A stretch of DNA of 12,693 nucleotides. Source: Candidatus Coatesiibacteriota bacterium. Its GTDB lineage: Bacteria > RBG-13-66-14. The notes under the pieces are model-generated. The model made no database searches and was not told the DNA's origin. It worked only from the letters and a program-made list of their open reading frames with translations. Shown piece after piece: positions 1 through 6,527 of this stretch. Within the stretch, counting starts at the first letter, position 1. Each line of letters opens with the position of its first letter. The stretch is taken from assembly GCA_030631385.1 (NCBI GenBank), contig DAOVLG010000015.1, forward strand, positions 1 to 12,693, in the 5' to 3' direction. Position numbers and translations under genes: made by a program.

Positions 1-701
1 ATATAGTCGATGAGTATCTCGTCCAGGTCGTCGCCGCCGAGGTGCGTGTCGCCGCTGGTGGACTTGACCTCGAAGACGCCGTCGCCAAGCTCGAGGATGC
101 TGATGTCGAAGGTGCCGCCGCCCAGGTCGAAGACCGCGATGGTCTTGTGCTCGGCACCCCTGTCCAGTCCATAGGCCAGGGAGGCCGCGGTGGGCTCGTT
201 GACGATGCGCAGCACCTCGAGCCCGGCAATCTTGCCGGCGTCCTTGGTGGCCTGGCGCTGGGAGTCACTGAAGTAGGCCGGCACGGTGATCACGGCCTTG
301 GACACCTTCTCCCCCAGATAATCCTCGGCGGTCTGACGCATCTTCTGCAGGATCATCGCCGAGATCTCCGGGGGCGTGTAGACCTTGTCGCTGATCTTAA
401 CTTGGGCGTCGCTGTTTTTCGCCTCGATAACCTTGTAGGGAACGGTCTTTATCTCCTCGGAGACCTCATCGAACTTGCGTCCCATGAAGCGCTTGATCGA
501 GGAGACGGTGTTGTCGGGGTTGGTGATGGCCTGACGCTTGGCGACCGGTCCCACCAGCCGTTCACCGTTCTTGGTAAAGGCGACCACGCTGGGGGTGGTC
601 CGGCCCCCCTCGGCGTTGGGAATCACGGTGGGCTCGCCACCCTCCATCACCGCCACGCACGAGTTGGTCGTTCCCAGGTCTATTCCGATTACTTTTGACA
701 C
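1..701 (-). CDS. dnaK: Molecular chaperone DnaK (Hsp70), N-terminal part, cut by window edge
   Basis: This frame, read from the minus strand, gives 233 residues of an Hsp70 ATPase domain and then runs off the left edge. DnaK is the cytoplasmic ATP-driven foldase that works with DnaJ and GrpE. Visible hallmarks are phosphate-binding loop 1 (IDLGTTNSCVAV, residues 7-18), the KRFMGRKF stretch (70-77), VITVPAYFSDSQRQATKDAG (138-157), NEPTAASLAYGLD (168-180), phosphate loop 2 (FDLGGGTFDISILELGDG, 191-208) and GDTHLGGDDLD (218-228). The start is GTG at 701-699, because translation begins with the canonical SKVIGIDLGTTNS and a GGAGG lies 8 nt upstream; an ATG inside that leader is out of frame. The substrate-binding domain is outside the window. 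The upstream neighbour is not grpE or hrcA but an exported protein, and no CIRCE element is visible in the 104-bp gap. The identification is secure. Confidence 0.98.
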   Translation of the reverse strand, partial: MSKVIGIDLGTTNSCVAVMEGGEPTVIPNAEGGRTTPSVVAFTKNGERLVGPVAKRQAITNPDNTVSSIKRFMGRKFDEVSEEIKTVPYKVIEAKNSDAQVKISDKVYTPPEISAMILQKMRQTAEDYLGEKVSKAVITVPAYFSDSQRQATKDAGKIAGLEVLRIVNEPTAASLAYGLDRGAEHKTIAVFDLGGGTFDISILELGDGVFEVKSTSGDTHLGGDDLDEILIDY

Positions 702-771
702 GGGTGCATCCTCCGGATCTGCTGCAGTTCCCCTCTAAGCCCCCAGGCGCGCTTTCCGGCGAGCGGCGCCG

Positions 772-802
772 ATTTGTACACCGCGGGGGTTTTCGTAAAC
801 AA
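772..802 (-). promoter_or_regulatory. Weak candidate promoter for dnaK
   Basis: In the 104-bp gap upstream of dnaK the minus strand carries TTGTTT (802-797), an 18-bp spacer and TACAAA (778-773), about 70 nt before the GTG start. Both boxes match the sigma70 consensus only partly, so this is tentative. dnaK may instead be read through from the upstream gene. No heat-shock operator such as CIRCE (TTAGCACTC-N9-GAGTGCTAA) is present. Confidence 0.25.
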
Positions 803-805
803 GAC

Positions 806-1618
806 CTAACGCTCGTAGAGCTCGAAGGATTCCGTTCCAGGAATCAACCTCCCATGGAGGTTGATCTGGTTGATCCCCTCTCTGATCTCCATCCTCTTGG
901 TGAAGAGGATGTTCGAGTTGATCTCCCCCTGGGTGGGCTTGCCGCGCTCCGAGGGCACCAGGGCGATGGCGATGGTGTGGCTCCCGGTCTCCACCATCTC
1001 GGTGTAGCTGGTGAAGATGAACTTGTTGTACCGGGCCGAGCCGATGATGACGTCTATCTTGTCGTCCATTATCTCGCGGATAACGTTTCCGTCCACCAGG
1101 ATGTAGAAGTAGATGGTCTTCCCGCCGCCCACCTGGTAGTCGTCGCCGGAGATGATGATGTTGAGGTGCACCTTCTGCTGGGTTTCAACGACCTCCACCA
1201 CGCCGACCGGTCTGGCGGTCATGAGGGCCCGCTGAACGTCATCGTCCAGGTCCAGGTTGCGGTAGACCATGTAGTCATCGGACTCGACCTTGAAGTTGAT
1301 GCCCGGCGACACGATCAACCGAATGAAGTAGTCCTCGTGGTAGTCAAGGCGGGCAAGGTTGATCACGTGGTCCCGGGTGAGCGGCTCACCCCGAAGGCAC
1401 AGATACATCAACTCATCATTGATGAGGTATTCATCGTCCACCAGAACGACCTCTCGGGCGCTGAACATAGGTTTGGAGCTGGTCTTGATGATTGCGTCGA
1501 TGAGGACGTCATCGCGGGCGCCGGCATTGAGGAGGGCCAGGATATCCCTGGCGTCCAGAGCCTGCGCGGTTAGTACGAAAACCAAAAGGATAACGATCGT
1601 GAAGGCAGTCCTACGCAT
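806..1618 (-). CDS. Exported protein of unknown function with an N-terminal helical 'aGxxDdvI' segment
   Basis: I do not recognise a named family. The product (270 residues from the ATG at 1618) begins with a clear Sec signal peptide: MRRT, a hydrophobic core at residues 5-18, then AQA followed by LDA, so cleavage after A20 is likely. Next comes an amphipathic segment, DILALLNAGARDDVLIDAII (about 23-42). It resembles the short helical repeats (AGxSDDVI type) found at the start of many bacterial exported proteins. The rest (about 115-270) is rich in beta-forming stretches and acidic residues and looks like a beta-sandwich. A TTG codon 6 nt further upstream is in frame, but it sits directly on the GGGA Shine-Dalgarno, so the ATG is preferred. 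The start overlaps the stop of the upstream response regulator by 8 nt, which suggests translational coupling. Function is unknown; a periplasmic or envelope location is inferred. Confidence 0.8.
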   Translation of the reverse strand: MRRTAFTIVILLVFVLTAQALDARDILALLNAGARDDVLIDAIIKTSSKPMFSAREVVLVDDEYLINDELMYLCLRGEPLTRDHVINLARLDYHEDYFIRLIVSPGINFKVESDDYMVYRNLDLDDDVQRALMTARPVGVVEVVETQQKVHLNIIISGDDYQVGGGKTIYFYILVDGNVIREIMDDKIDVIIGSARYNKFIFTSYTEMVETGSHTIAIALVPSERGKPTQGEINSNILFTKRMEIREGINQINLHGRLIPGTESFELYER

Positions 1619-2051
1619 AATCAATCCCTTTTTTTCCAGGTCTGAAGGTGATCAGGGGCCTGGCCCGAACCAGGGCCGGCATGTGGGTAGTGAGAACCTC
1701 GACTATCAACTGCTTCAGCATGGCCACGCTAACCGGTTTGGGCAGAAACCCGTAAGCGCCGGCGGCGTACGCCCGGAGCAACGACTCCCGTGTCACCGAT
1801 CCGGTCAGCATCAGGACCGGAAGACCGGGCTGGTGGACGCGGATCTTCTGCAAAACCGAGAGCCCACCGCCCCTTGGTATCTCGAGGTCCAGGATGGCGA
1901 GGTCAACCAGGGTCCTTTCGAGAAGCCACAGGGCCTCGGCGGCGTCAACGGCCGACAGGGAACGGCAGCCCAAACGGCCGATCATGCGGGCGAGGGAAAC
2001 GCGGCATTCCCAGTTATCGTCTGCCAACAGCACGGTACGCATCGCCTTCAT
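1611..2051 (-). CDS. Stand-alone response regulator receiver-domain protein
   Basis: The 146-residue product is essentially one CheY-like receiver domain. All key residues are visible: the acidic pair D11-D12 (LLADDN), phospho-acceptor D55 (LAILDLEIP), T83 (LMLTGS) and K105-P106 (FLPKPV). After about residue 125 only a short basic tail (RARPLITFRPGKKGIDYA) remains, so no DNA-binding, GGDEF or kinase output domain is fused. Such single-domain regulators pass phosphate to, or bind, a partner protein. No histidine kinase is encoded in the window, so its input is elsewhere. The start may be ATG at 2051 or the second ATG at 2042; neither has a strong Shine-Dalgarno. The last 8 nt overlap the start of the next exported-protein gene, so the two are probably co-translated. 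The receiver assignment is firm; the output is unknown. Confidence 0.93.
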   Translation of the reverse strand: MKAMRTVLLADDNWECRVSLARMIGRLGCRSLSAVDAAEALWLLERTLVDLAILDLEIPRGGGLSVLQKIRVHQPGLPVLMLTGSVTRESLLRAYAAGAYGFLPKPVSVAMLKQLIVEVLTTHMPALVRARPLITFRPGKKGIDYA

Positions 2052-2101
2052 CTCGCCGGAGGTTTAACGCAAGTACCGTACCAGCCCGTTAATAGGGCGC
2101 G

Positions 2102-2130
2102 GTTATGTGTAACTAAAGCACCTACCGCAA
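2102..2130 (-). promoter_or_regulatory. Candidate promoter for the response regulator operon
   Basis: On the minus strand TTGCGG (2130-2125), a 17-bp spacer and CATAAC (2107-2102) stand about 50 nt before the response-regulator start. An ATGAGG-N6-CCTCAT dyad (2130-2147) touches the -35 box on its upstream side and could be a regulator site. The box matches are moderate. Confidence 0.35.
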
Positions 2131-2198
2131 TGAGGGCGGAACCTCATACCTCGCTACGCTACCCCGCTTCTGCCATTAAGTCGTCCCGCCTTCCCGGT

Positions 2199-2213
2199 GT
2201 GCCATTTCGGCAC
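2199..2213 (-). terminator. Short hairpin directly after the ubiA-family stop codon
   Basis: A perfect 5-bp stem (GTGCC-GAAAT-GGCAC on the minus strand) starts at the base after the prenyltransferase stop codon. It could be lengthened by GGTG/CACC with a 2-nt bulge. No T-tract follows, so it is at best a weak or Rho-assisted end signal. Confidence 0.25.
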
Positions 2214-3119
2214 TCACCCCAAGAGCAGATAGCTGAAGGCGAAACCGATCTGGCTGACGATCATGAGGAGGTACATGTGCTTCCAGGAGGGGTGGTTACT
2301 CTCCGTGGCCAACCTATCCGGGTCCCGAAGGATCAGACTTACGATATACGCCCCCCAGACGACCAGGATTCCCGCTAGGATGGAGAGGGCCAGCACCTGC
2401 CCCCGTAGGATGCCCAGGGAAAGACCCAGGTAGATCAAACCGAAGGGGATGACAAAGAAGGGGGCGATTATCCATGCCGCCCTCCGTACGCCGAAGATGA
2501 CGGGCAGGGTCCGGCAACCGTACTTGGCATCCCCCTCCATGTCGGCGAAGTCCTTCGTCGTCGAGGCCCCGAGGATGAAGAGGAAGAAGACGCCCGCGAT
2601 GAACCAGACCTCAGCGAACCAGATCGGCTTCACCGCGCTCCAGCCGGCGATTATCAACAGCCCGCCCCGGGGCAGGGCCATGGTGAAGTTGGCCGTGAAG
2701 GCGTTGCGTTTCGTTCTCAGGGGCGGGCCTGAGTAGGAATAGGTGATGAAGGCGGTGATGAGAACGATGTAGAAAAAGCGCATGCCAACCAGGAGAGCCA
2801 GGCCCATCGCCAACAGGTAGAAAAAGATACAGGCGATCGCCGCCCCCTTCAGGCCCACCTCTTTAGTAACCAGAGGTCTCGTCGGCTTGTTAACCGCGTC
2901 TATCTCCCGGTCGAAGATTTGGTTAACGGCGTTGGAACCCATGTTGAGGGTCGCCGCGGCCAGAGCGCCGAGGAGGATCTTTACAACAAGGTCCCAGGTG
3001 AGCTCCATCTGGCCGCCCTCGGGGGAACCCACGGCGACCAGGGCAAAGCAGATAAAGCCGAAGAAGGGCGCCAGCAGGGTGAAGGGCCGCGCCAGTTTCA
3101 CGTATCCCTTGAAACTCAT
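2214..3119 (-). CDS. UbiA-family membrane prenyltransferase
   Basis: The 301-residue polytopic membrane protein carries both aspartate-rich motifs of the UbiA superfamily. The first is NQIFDREID (N66, D70, D74) followed by AVNKPTRPL; the second is KDFADMEGD (K189, D193, D197) followed by TLPVIFG. These bind the Mg-diphosphate of an isoprenoid donor. The YSYSGPPLRTKR loop (127-138) is also typical. About eight or nine hydrophobic segments are visible (for example 13-31, 44-60, 93-112, 115-129, 170-188, 214-236, 240-265, 284-300), and the length is normal for the family. Family members prenylate quinone precursors, chlorophyllide, haem (protohaem IX farnesyltransferase), phospho-sugars or archaeal-type glycerol lipids; nothing next to it fixes the acceptor. 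The start ATG at 3119 has AGAGG 5 nt upstream. No quinone-pathway gene is adjacent. Family assignment is firm, substrate open. Confidence 0.93.
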   Translation of the reverse strand: MSFKGYVKLARPFTLLAPFFGFICFALVAVGSPEGGQMELTWDLVVKILLGALAAATLNMGSNAVNQIFDREIDAVNKPTRPLVTKEVGLKGAAIACIFFYLLAMGLALLVGMRFFYIVLITAFITYSYSGPPLRTKRNAFTANFTMALPRGGLLIIAGWSAVKPIWFAEVWFIAGVFFLFILGASTTKDFADMEGDAKYGCRTLPVIFGVRRAAWIIAPFFVIPFGLIYLGLSLGILRGQVLALSILAGILVVWGAYIVSLILRDPDRLATESNHPSWKHMYLLMIVSQIGFAFSYLLLG

Positions 3120-3149
3120 CGCATCCTCTGGCTGAAGTGGTAAAACATT

Positions 3150-3178
3150 ATTCTACCTAAACCCTGGTTGTATTTAAA
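3150..3178 (-). promoter_or_regulatory. Candidate promoter for the UbiA-family gene
   Basis: On the minus strand TTTAAA (3178-3173), a 17-bp spacer and TAGAAT (3155-3150) lie 31 nt upstream of the ATG at 3119. That predicts a leader of roughly 25 nt. The -10 box is good (5 of 6) and the -35 box moderate (4 of 6). Confidence 0.45.
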
Positions 3179-3296
3179 CCTAAGCACCAACGTCGTTGAA
3201 AAACGTACACTTGCCCATCACTTTACGAATGGAATGGCACACTGGAAAGTATAATTCCGGCAGCTTCAATACTCAACAACTTAATGGAGGTACGGG

Positions 3297-3326
3297 TTGA
3301 CGTGCTTCAATCCGGAGTGGTAAAAT
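3297..3326 (+). promoter_or_regulatory. Sigma70-type promoter of the metalloprotease-lipoprotein operon
   Basis: TTGACG (3297-3302), an 18-bp spacer and TAAAAT (3321-3326) form the best promoter match in the window. The TGG before the -10 box adds an extended -10 element. Initiation near 3333 would give a leader of about 130 nt before the ATG at 3462, long enough for post-transcriptional control. Confidence 0.6.
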
Positions 3327-3341
3327 GCGGGATGGATTTCT

Positions 3342-3362
3342 TTACCCTTCGCCTTACCCTTC
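3342..3362 (+). repeat. Tandem 9-bp direct repeat downstream of the promoter
   Basis: TTACCCTTC occurs at 3342-3350 and again at 3354-3362, a 12-bp period with a GCC between the copies. It lies about 16 bp past the -10 box, where a repressor or an RNA-binding protein could act. The repeat is exact; any function is inference. Confidence 0.5.
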
Positions 3363-3461
3363 CTAACCGTTGGTAATCGTACTTTAACACAGTGGAGGGG
3401 TTTACCGGAGAGCTTTCATAGTCTTTTCCCGTTTCGACTATTCCAGGAAAGGGGATTTTCA

Positions 3462-6400
3462 ATGCGAACCAAAGGCCTTACCATTCTAATCGCCTTGGCG
3501 CTGGCGGCCGGAGCTTTCGCCTACACCGGAAGCCCGCCGACCACCCTCGAGCTGATCTCATCGGCCTACGAACGTGGCGAGATCGCCTACACCGACTACG
3601 CCCTCTACAAGCTCTACCTCATCTTCGGCGACGCCGACCGCATCCCCGACGCCTATCGGGGTAACGACAGCCTCGCCGGCGTCAGCGGCACCATGATGAT
3701 CCACGACGCCGGCGTTTGCGTCCTCAAGGGGCTCTTCGACGAGGAAGAGCTGGCCGAGGCCCGGATGTACCTGGGCCGTCCCACCGAGGAGGCCCCGCCC
3801 GGCTCAAAACGCGGGTACGGTGTTCCGCCCCAGGACATCAACCACTGGGACACCCCCGAGGGCAACTTCCGCATGTGGTGGGTCGAGATGGGTCCCAACG
3901 CCCTTTTATACCCCGAGGACGACGATGACAGCGGCGTACCGGACATCGTCGAGCTGGTGGCCGAGGGGCTCGAGTACGCCCTGACAATATTCGTAGGCGA
4001 AGACAAAGGCGAACTTCGCTTCGACTATCCGGTCAAGGACGGCACCTGGTACCCCGAGGGCGCCGACTACGGCTATGTGGAGGGCGACACCCAGGAGGAC
4101 TGGGAACGCTTCGACTCCTATTTCCGCTTCATCGAGTCAGGGGCCATGGCCTACTGCCAGTACGAGCAACTCTATGAGGAAACCTATTGGGACGACGCCA
4201 GCTTCCACATGGTCTTCCGCAACAACGTGGATCCCGACGATGTAGACATCGTGGAGAAGACCACCGCCGCCCACGAGCTGCACCACGGCGTCCAGGCCGG
4301 CATTGACTACGACAACCCCTCACACGTCAAGGAGAAGACCTCGGTCTGGAGCGAGGAGCGGGTCTACCCCCTGGCCAACAATTACCAGGGTAACCGCCTC
4401 GGCGCCTTCATGGCGTTGCCCCACATCGGCCTCACGCGGCATGAGGGCCTGAGCTGGTACAACAGCGTTATCTGGTCACACTACTTCGAGTCTCTCACCT
4501 ACCAGACCCCGGAGCTGTTGGACCTGATGGAGGATTCCTACGACCTCGAAGGGGTCCAACAGGTCAACGCGATCACCATGTACTGGGAGAACTATGAAAG
4601 GCGCACCGAGGAGGGCGTTGACCTCGAGTTCTGCGACATCTACGACCTGATCTTCCGCGACGCCTTCCCGGACATGGTGTTCGAGGACGAGACGGGCGGC
4701 ATGGCCTACGCCTTCGGCAAGTTCATCGAGTGGAACTGGTTCACCGACCACCGCTGCGCAGCCCGTTCCGGCAACGAGGCGAACAACAACGGCCTCTTCT
4801 ACATAGACGACCTCAACATCAACGGTTACACCTTCGGCGACTATGAGATCCCGCCCGAGGGCGGCTACGCTGTGGCCTACCCCGAGGTAAACGATCTCGA
4901 GCCCGACGGCTACCGCGAGTTCACCGGCGATCAGGTGGTCACCGGCGTCGAGATCCAGATGACCAACGATGGCGGTAACATTAAAGGCTGTCCCGACGGC
5001 CTCGGATCCGACTACTTCCACATCGTCCAGCTCGCCCCGATTCCCGAGGACGCGGTCTTCGCCTTCAAGGGCTACCCGGAGAACGAGGAGGATTCCAAGT
5101 TCTGGGGCGCCTCCTACATCCTGATGCAGAACGATGCCCAACAGCATACGATCCAGACCTCGGGCGACCTCTCCACCAAGATGAACATCTTCGGTGACAA
5201 GGGGATCATCCGCATCAACAACGCCGCCTTGTACCACGAGATCGCCTTCATCCCCTACGTCCGCCTCGACATGGGCGGCGACCTGCAATTTATGGTGAAG
5301 ATCGACGCCGTGAGCGCCGGTGACCGCAACCCCCCGAGCTTTAATCCAGCCGATGGCGGCGCGTTGCAGCTCGCCCTGATCCCCAGCTTCGGCTCCCACA
5401 TCGAGTTCACCGCCACGCCGAACGAACTCCTCTTCGCCTGCCCGCGCTACGACATCACCTTCACCGAGGTGGATGACAAGGGCGATTTTGTGGATGAGCA
5501 CTACTGGCGCCTGAACGGTAACCAGAACGCCGACGACACCTTCAGCGATTGGACGGACGGCCCGGCCATCTACACCGCCCTCTGGTCATTACCCGACTAC
5601 GACGGCACGGCCGACCTGCTCGTCACCGCCTGTGATCTGGGTGGTAACGTCGGCACCACCTCCTTCGAGGGTGTGCTGTCGCAGGCGAGCGTTGACGGCG
5701 ACGGTACGGTGGTGGGGCGCGATGCGCCGGCGACGCTGGAGATTCCCGCCGACGGCATGGAGCCCGGCGGTCAGGTGCTCGTCATGGGCCGTCCGGACAT
5801 CACCGGTGGTTCGTTGGAGTCCCGCGCGCTCATCTCGGCCCCGACGGACGCCAAGGTCATGGCCGCCCCCGCGGCGCTCAGCCGCACGTTGGCAACCTCG
5901 GCCTCGACCGGCGCGGCGACCGCCGCCCCCGACGCGGGCGAGCTCGGTCTCCACGTGGTGGGTTACGCCTACGAGGTCACCGGCGACCGTCCGATGACCG
6001 GTGTCTCGACGCTGCGGCTCTCCTACGACGAGGGGTTGGTCCCCAACGAGGACAAGCTGGCGTTCTACCGCTGGGATTCCGAGCTTGGCCGCTGGCGCCA
6101 CCTCGCCGCCGAGCTCGACCGCCAGTCCGACGAGGCCTTCGCGGCCATTGATTCCTACGGCATCTACGCCGTCGGTTACGCCGAGCTGGTGGAGGTGCCC
6201 CAGGAGATTGATTCCAGCCGCTACACCTTCTCACTGGAGCAGAACTTCCCGAACCCGTACCTGGCCGCCGACGGCCAGACGACGATCAACTTCTCGCTGG
6301 CCGCGGACTCGCACGTTCGTCTGGCGGTCTACGACCTCTCGGGCCGTCTGATCACGACCCTGATTGACGATACGCTGACGGCGGGCCGCCACACACTCGC

Positions 6401-6509
6401 CTGGGACGGCACCAACGCCCACGGCACCTCCGTCGAGAGCGGCGTCTACTTCTACAAGCTCGATACTGACGAAAACAGCGCAACCCGGCGATTGGTCCTC
6501 GTTCGCTAA
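3462..6509 (+). CDS. Secreted HExxH zinc metalloprotease candidate with C-terminal FlgD-like/T9SS-type sorting module
   Basis: The 1015-residue product starts with a Sec signal peptide (MRTK, hydrophobic 6-19, cleavage near AFA-YTG at 20/21). An acidic Ca-binding-like run, YPEDDDDSGVPD (150-161), precedes the zincin motif HELHH (H271, E272, H275). E298 or E299 (VWSEER) could be the third ligand, as in gluzincins. The layout recalls the secreted MXAN_6640-type putative metalloproteases (inference from motif style). Residues about 675-735 look Ig-like, and about 750-905 look ZU5-like (ATLEIPADGMEPGG ... FYRWDSELGRWRHL ... YGIYAVGYAE), interrupted by an Ala/Thr/Ser-rich stretch (about 788-828). 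Residues 919-1015 (SLEQNFPNPY ... VYDLSGRLI ... GVYFYKL ... LVLVR) form a FlgD-like/T9SS type A-style C-terminal domain, implying export across an outer membrane. AGGAAAGGGG precedes the ATG by 7 nt. A lipoprotein gene follows after 18 bp. Activity and substrate are unproven. Confidence 0.82.
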   Translation: MRTKGLTILIALALAAGAFAYTGSPPTTLELISSAYERGEIAYTDYALYKLYLIFGDADRIPDAYRGNDSLAGVSGTMMIHDAGVCVLKGLFDEEELAEARMYLGRPTEEAPPGSKRGYGVPPQDINHWDTPEGNFRMWWVEMGPNALLYPEDDDDSGVPDIVELVAEGLEYALTIFVGEDKGELRFDYPVKDGTWYPEGADYGYVEGDTQEDWERFDSYFRFIESGAMAYCQYEQLYEETYWDDASFHMVFRNNVDPDDVDIVEKTTAAHELHHGVQAGIDYDNPSHVKEKTSVWSEERVYPLANNYQGNRLGAFMALPHIGLTRHEGLSWYNSVIWSHYFESLTYQTPELLDLMEDSYDLEGVQQVNAITMYWENYERRTEEGVDLEFCDIYDLIFRDAFPDMVFEDETGGMAYAFGKFIEWNWFTDHRCAARSGNEANNNGLFYIDDLNINGYTFGDYEIPPEGGYAVAYPEVNDLEPDGYREFTGDQVVTGVEIQMTNDGGNIKGCPDGLGSDYFHIVQLAPIPEDAVFAFKGYPENEEDSKFWGASYILMQNDAQQHTIQTSGDLSTKMNIFGDKGIIRINNAALYHEIAFIPYVRLDMGGDLQFMVKIDAVSAGDRNPPSFNPADGGALQLALIPSFGSHIEFTATPNELLFACPRYDITFTEVDDKGDFVDEHYWRLNGNQNADDTFSDWTDGPAIYTALWSLPDYDGTADLLVTACDLGGNVGTTSFEGVLSQASVDGDGTVVGRDAPATLEIPADGMEPGGQVLVMGRPDITGGSLESRALISAPTDAKVMAAPAALSRTLATSASTGAATAAPDAGELGLHVVGYAYEVTGDRPMTGVSTLRLSYDEGLVPNEDKLAFYRWDSELGRWRHLAAELDRQSDEAFAAIDSYGIYAVGYAELVEVPQEIDSSRYTFSLEQNFPNPYLAADGQTTINFSLAADSHVRLAVYDLSGRLITTLIDDTLTAGRHTLAWDGTNAHGTSVESGVYFYKLDTDENSATRRLVLVR

Positions 6510-6527
6510 GCCAAGGAGGAAAAACCT

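Larger units (their letters stand above)
3120..3461. other. Divergent intergenic region, 342 bp, AT-richer than its flanks
   Basis: No plausible gene or structural RNA is seen here. The region separates the leftward prenyltransferase from the rightward metalloprotease operon and holds a promoter for each. It also contains a duplicated 10-mer AGTGGTAAAA (3136-3145 and 3316-3325), a tandem 9-bp repeat TTACCCTTC (3342-3350 and 3354-3362), and a roughly 130-nt leader with alternative pairings just before the metalloprotease start. Confidence 0.7.

Noticed and set aside
702..805. CIRCE heat-shock operator before dnaK
   Set aside because: No TTAGCACTC/GAGTGCTAA dyad is present in the gap.
695..1573. 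Long open frame on the plus strand opposite the exported protein
   Set aside because: It is the antisense shadow of a gene with a clear signal peptide and a coupled start. Its translation is V/D/H-rich and low in complexity, as expected from the reverse of a GC-rich gene.
1359..2378. 339-codon plus-strand frame across three minus-strand genes
   Set aside because: It spans the start of one gene, all of the receiver and the end of the UbiA-family gene, all of which have conserved motifs; its own product is Arg/Pro-rich nonsense.
3250..3255. TATAAT as an additional rightward promoter
   Set aside because: The box is perfect, but no -35 element lies 16-18 bp upstream and no TGN extension is present; the promoter at 3297-3326 is better.
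4476..5501. 341-codon minus-strand frame inside the metalloprotease
   Set aside because: The translation is dominated by V, A, G, D, E and L with no motif, and it mirrors third-position GC bias of the real gene. The plus-strand frame has a signal peptide, HExxH and a sorting domain.
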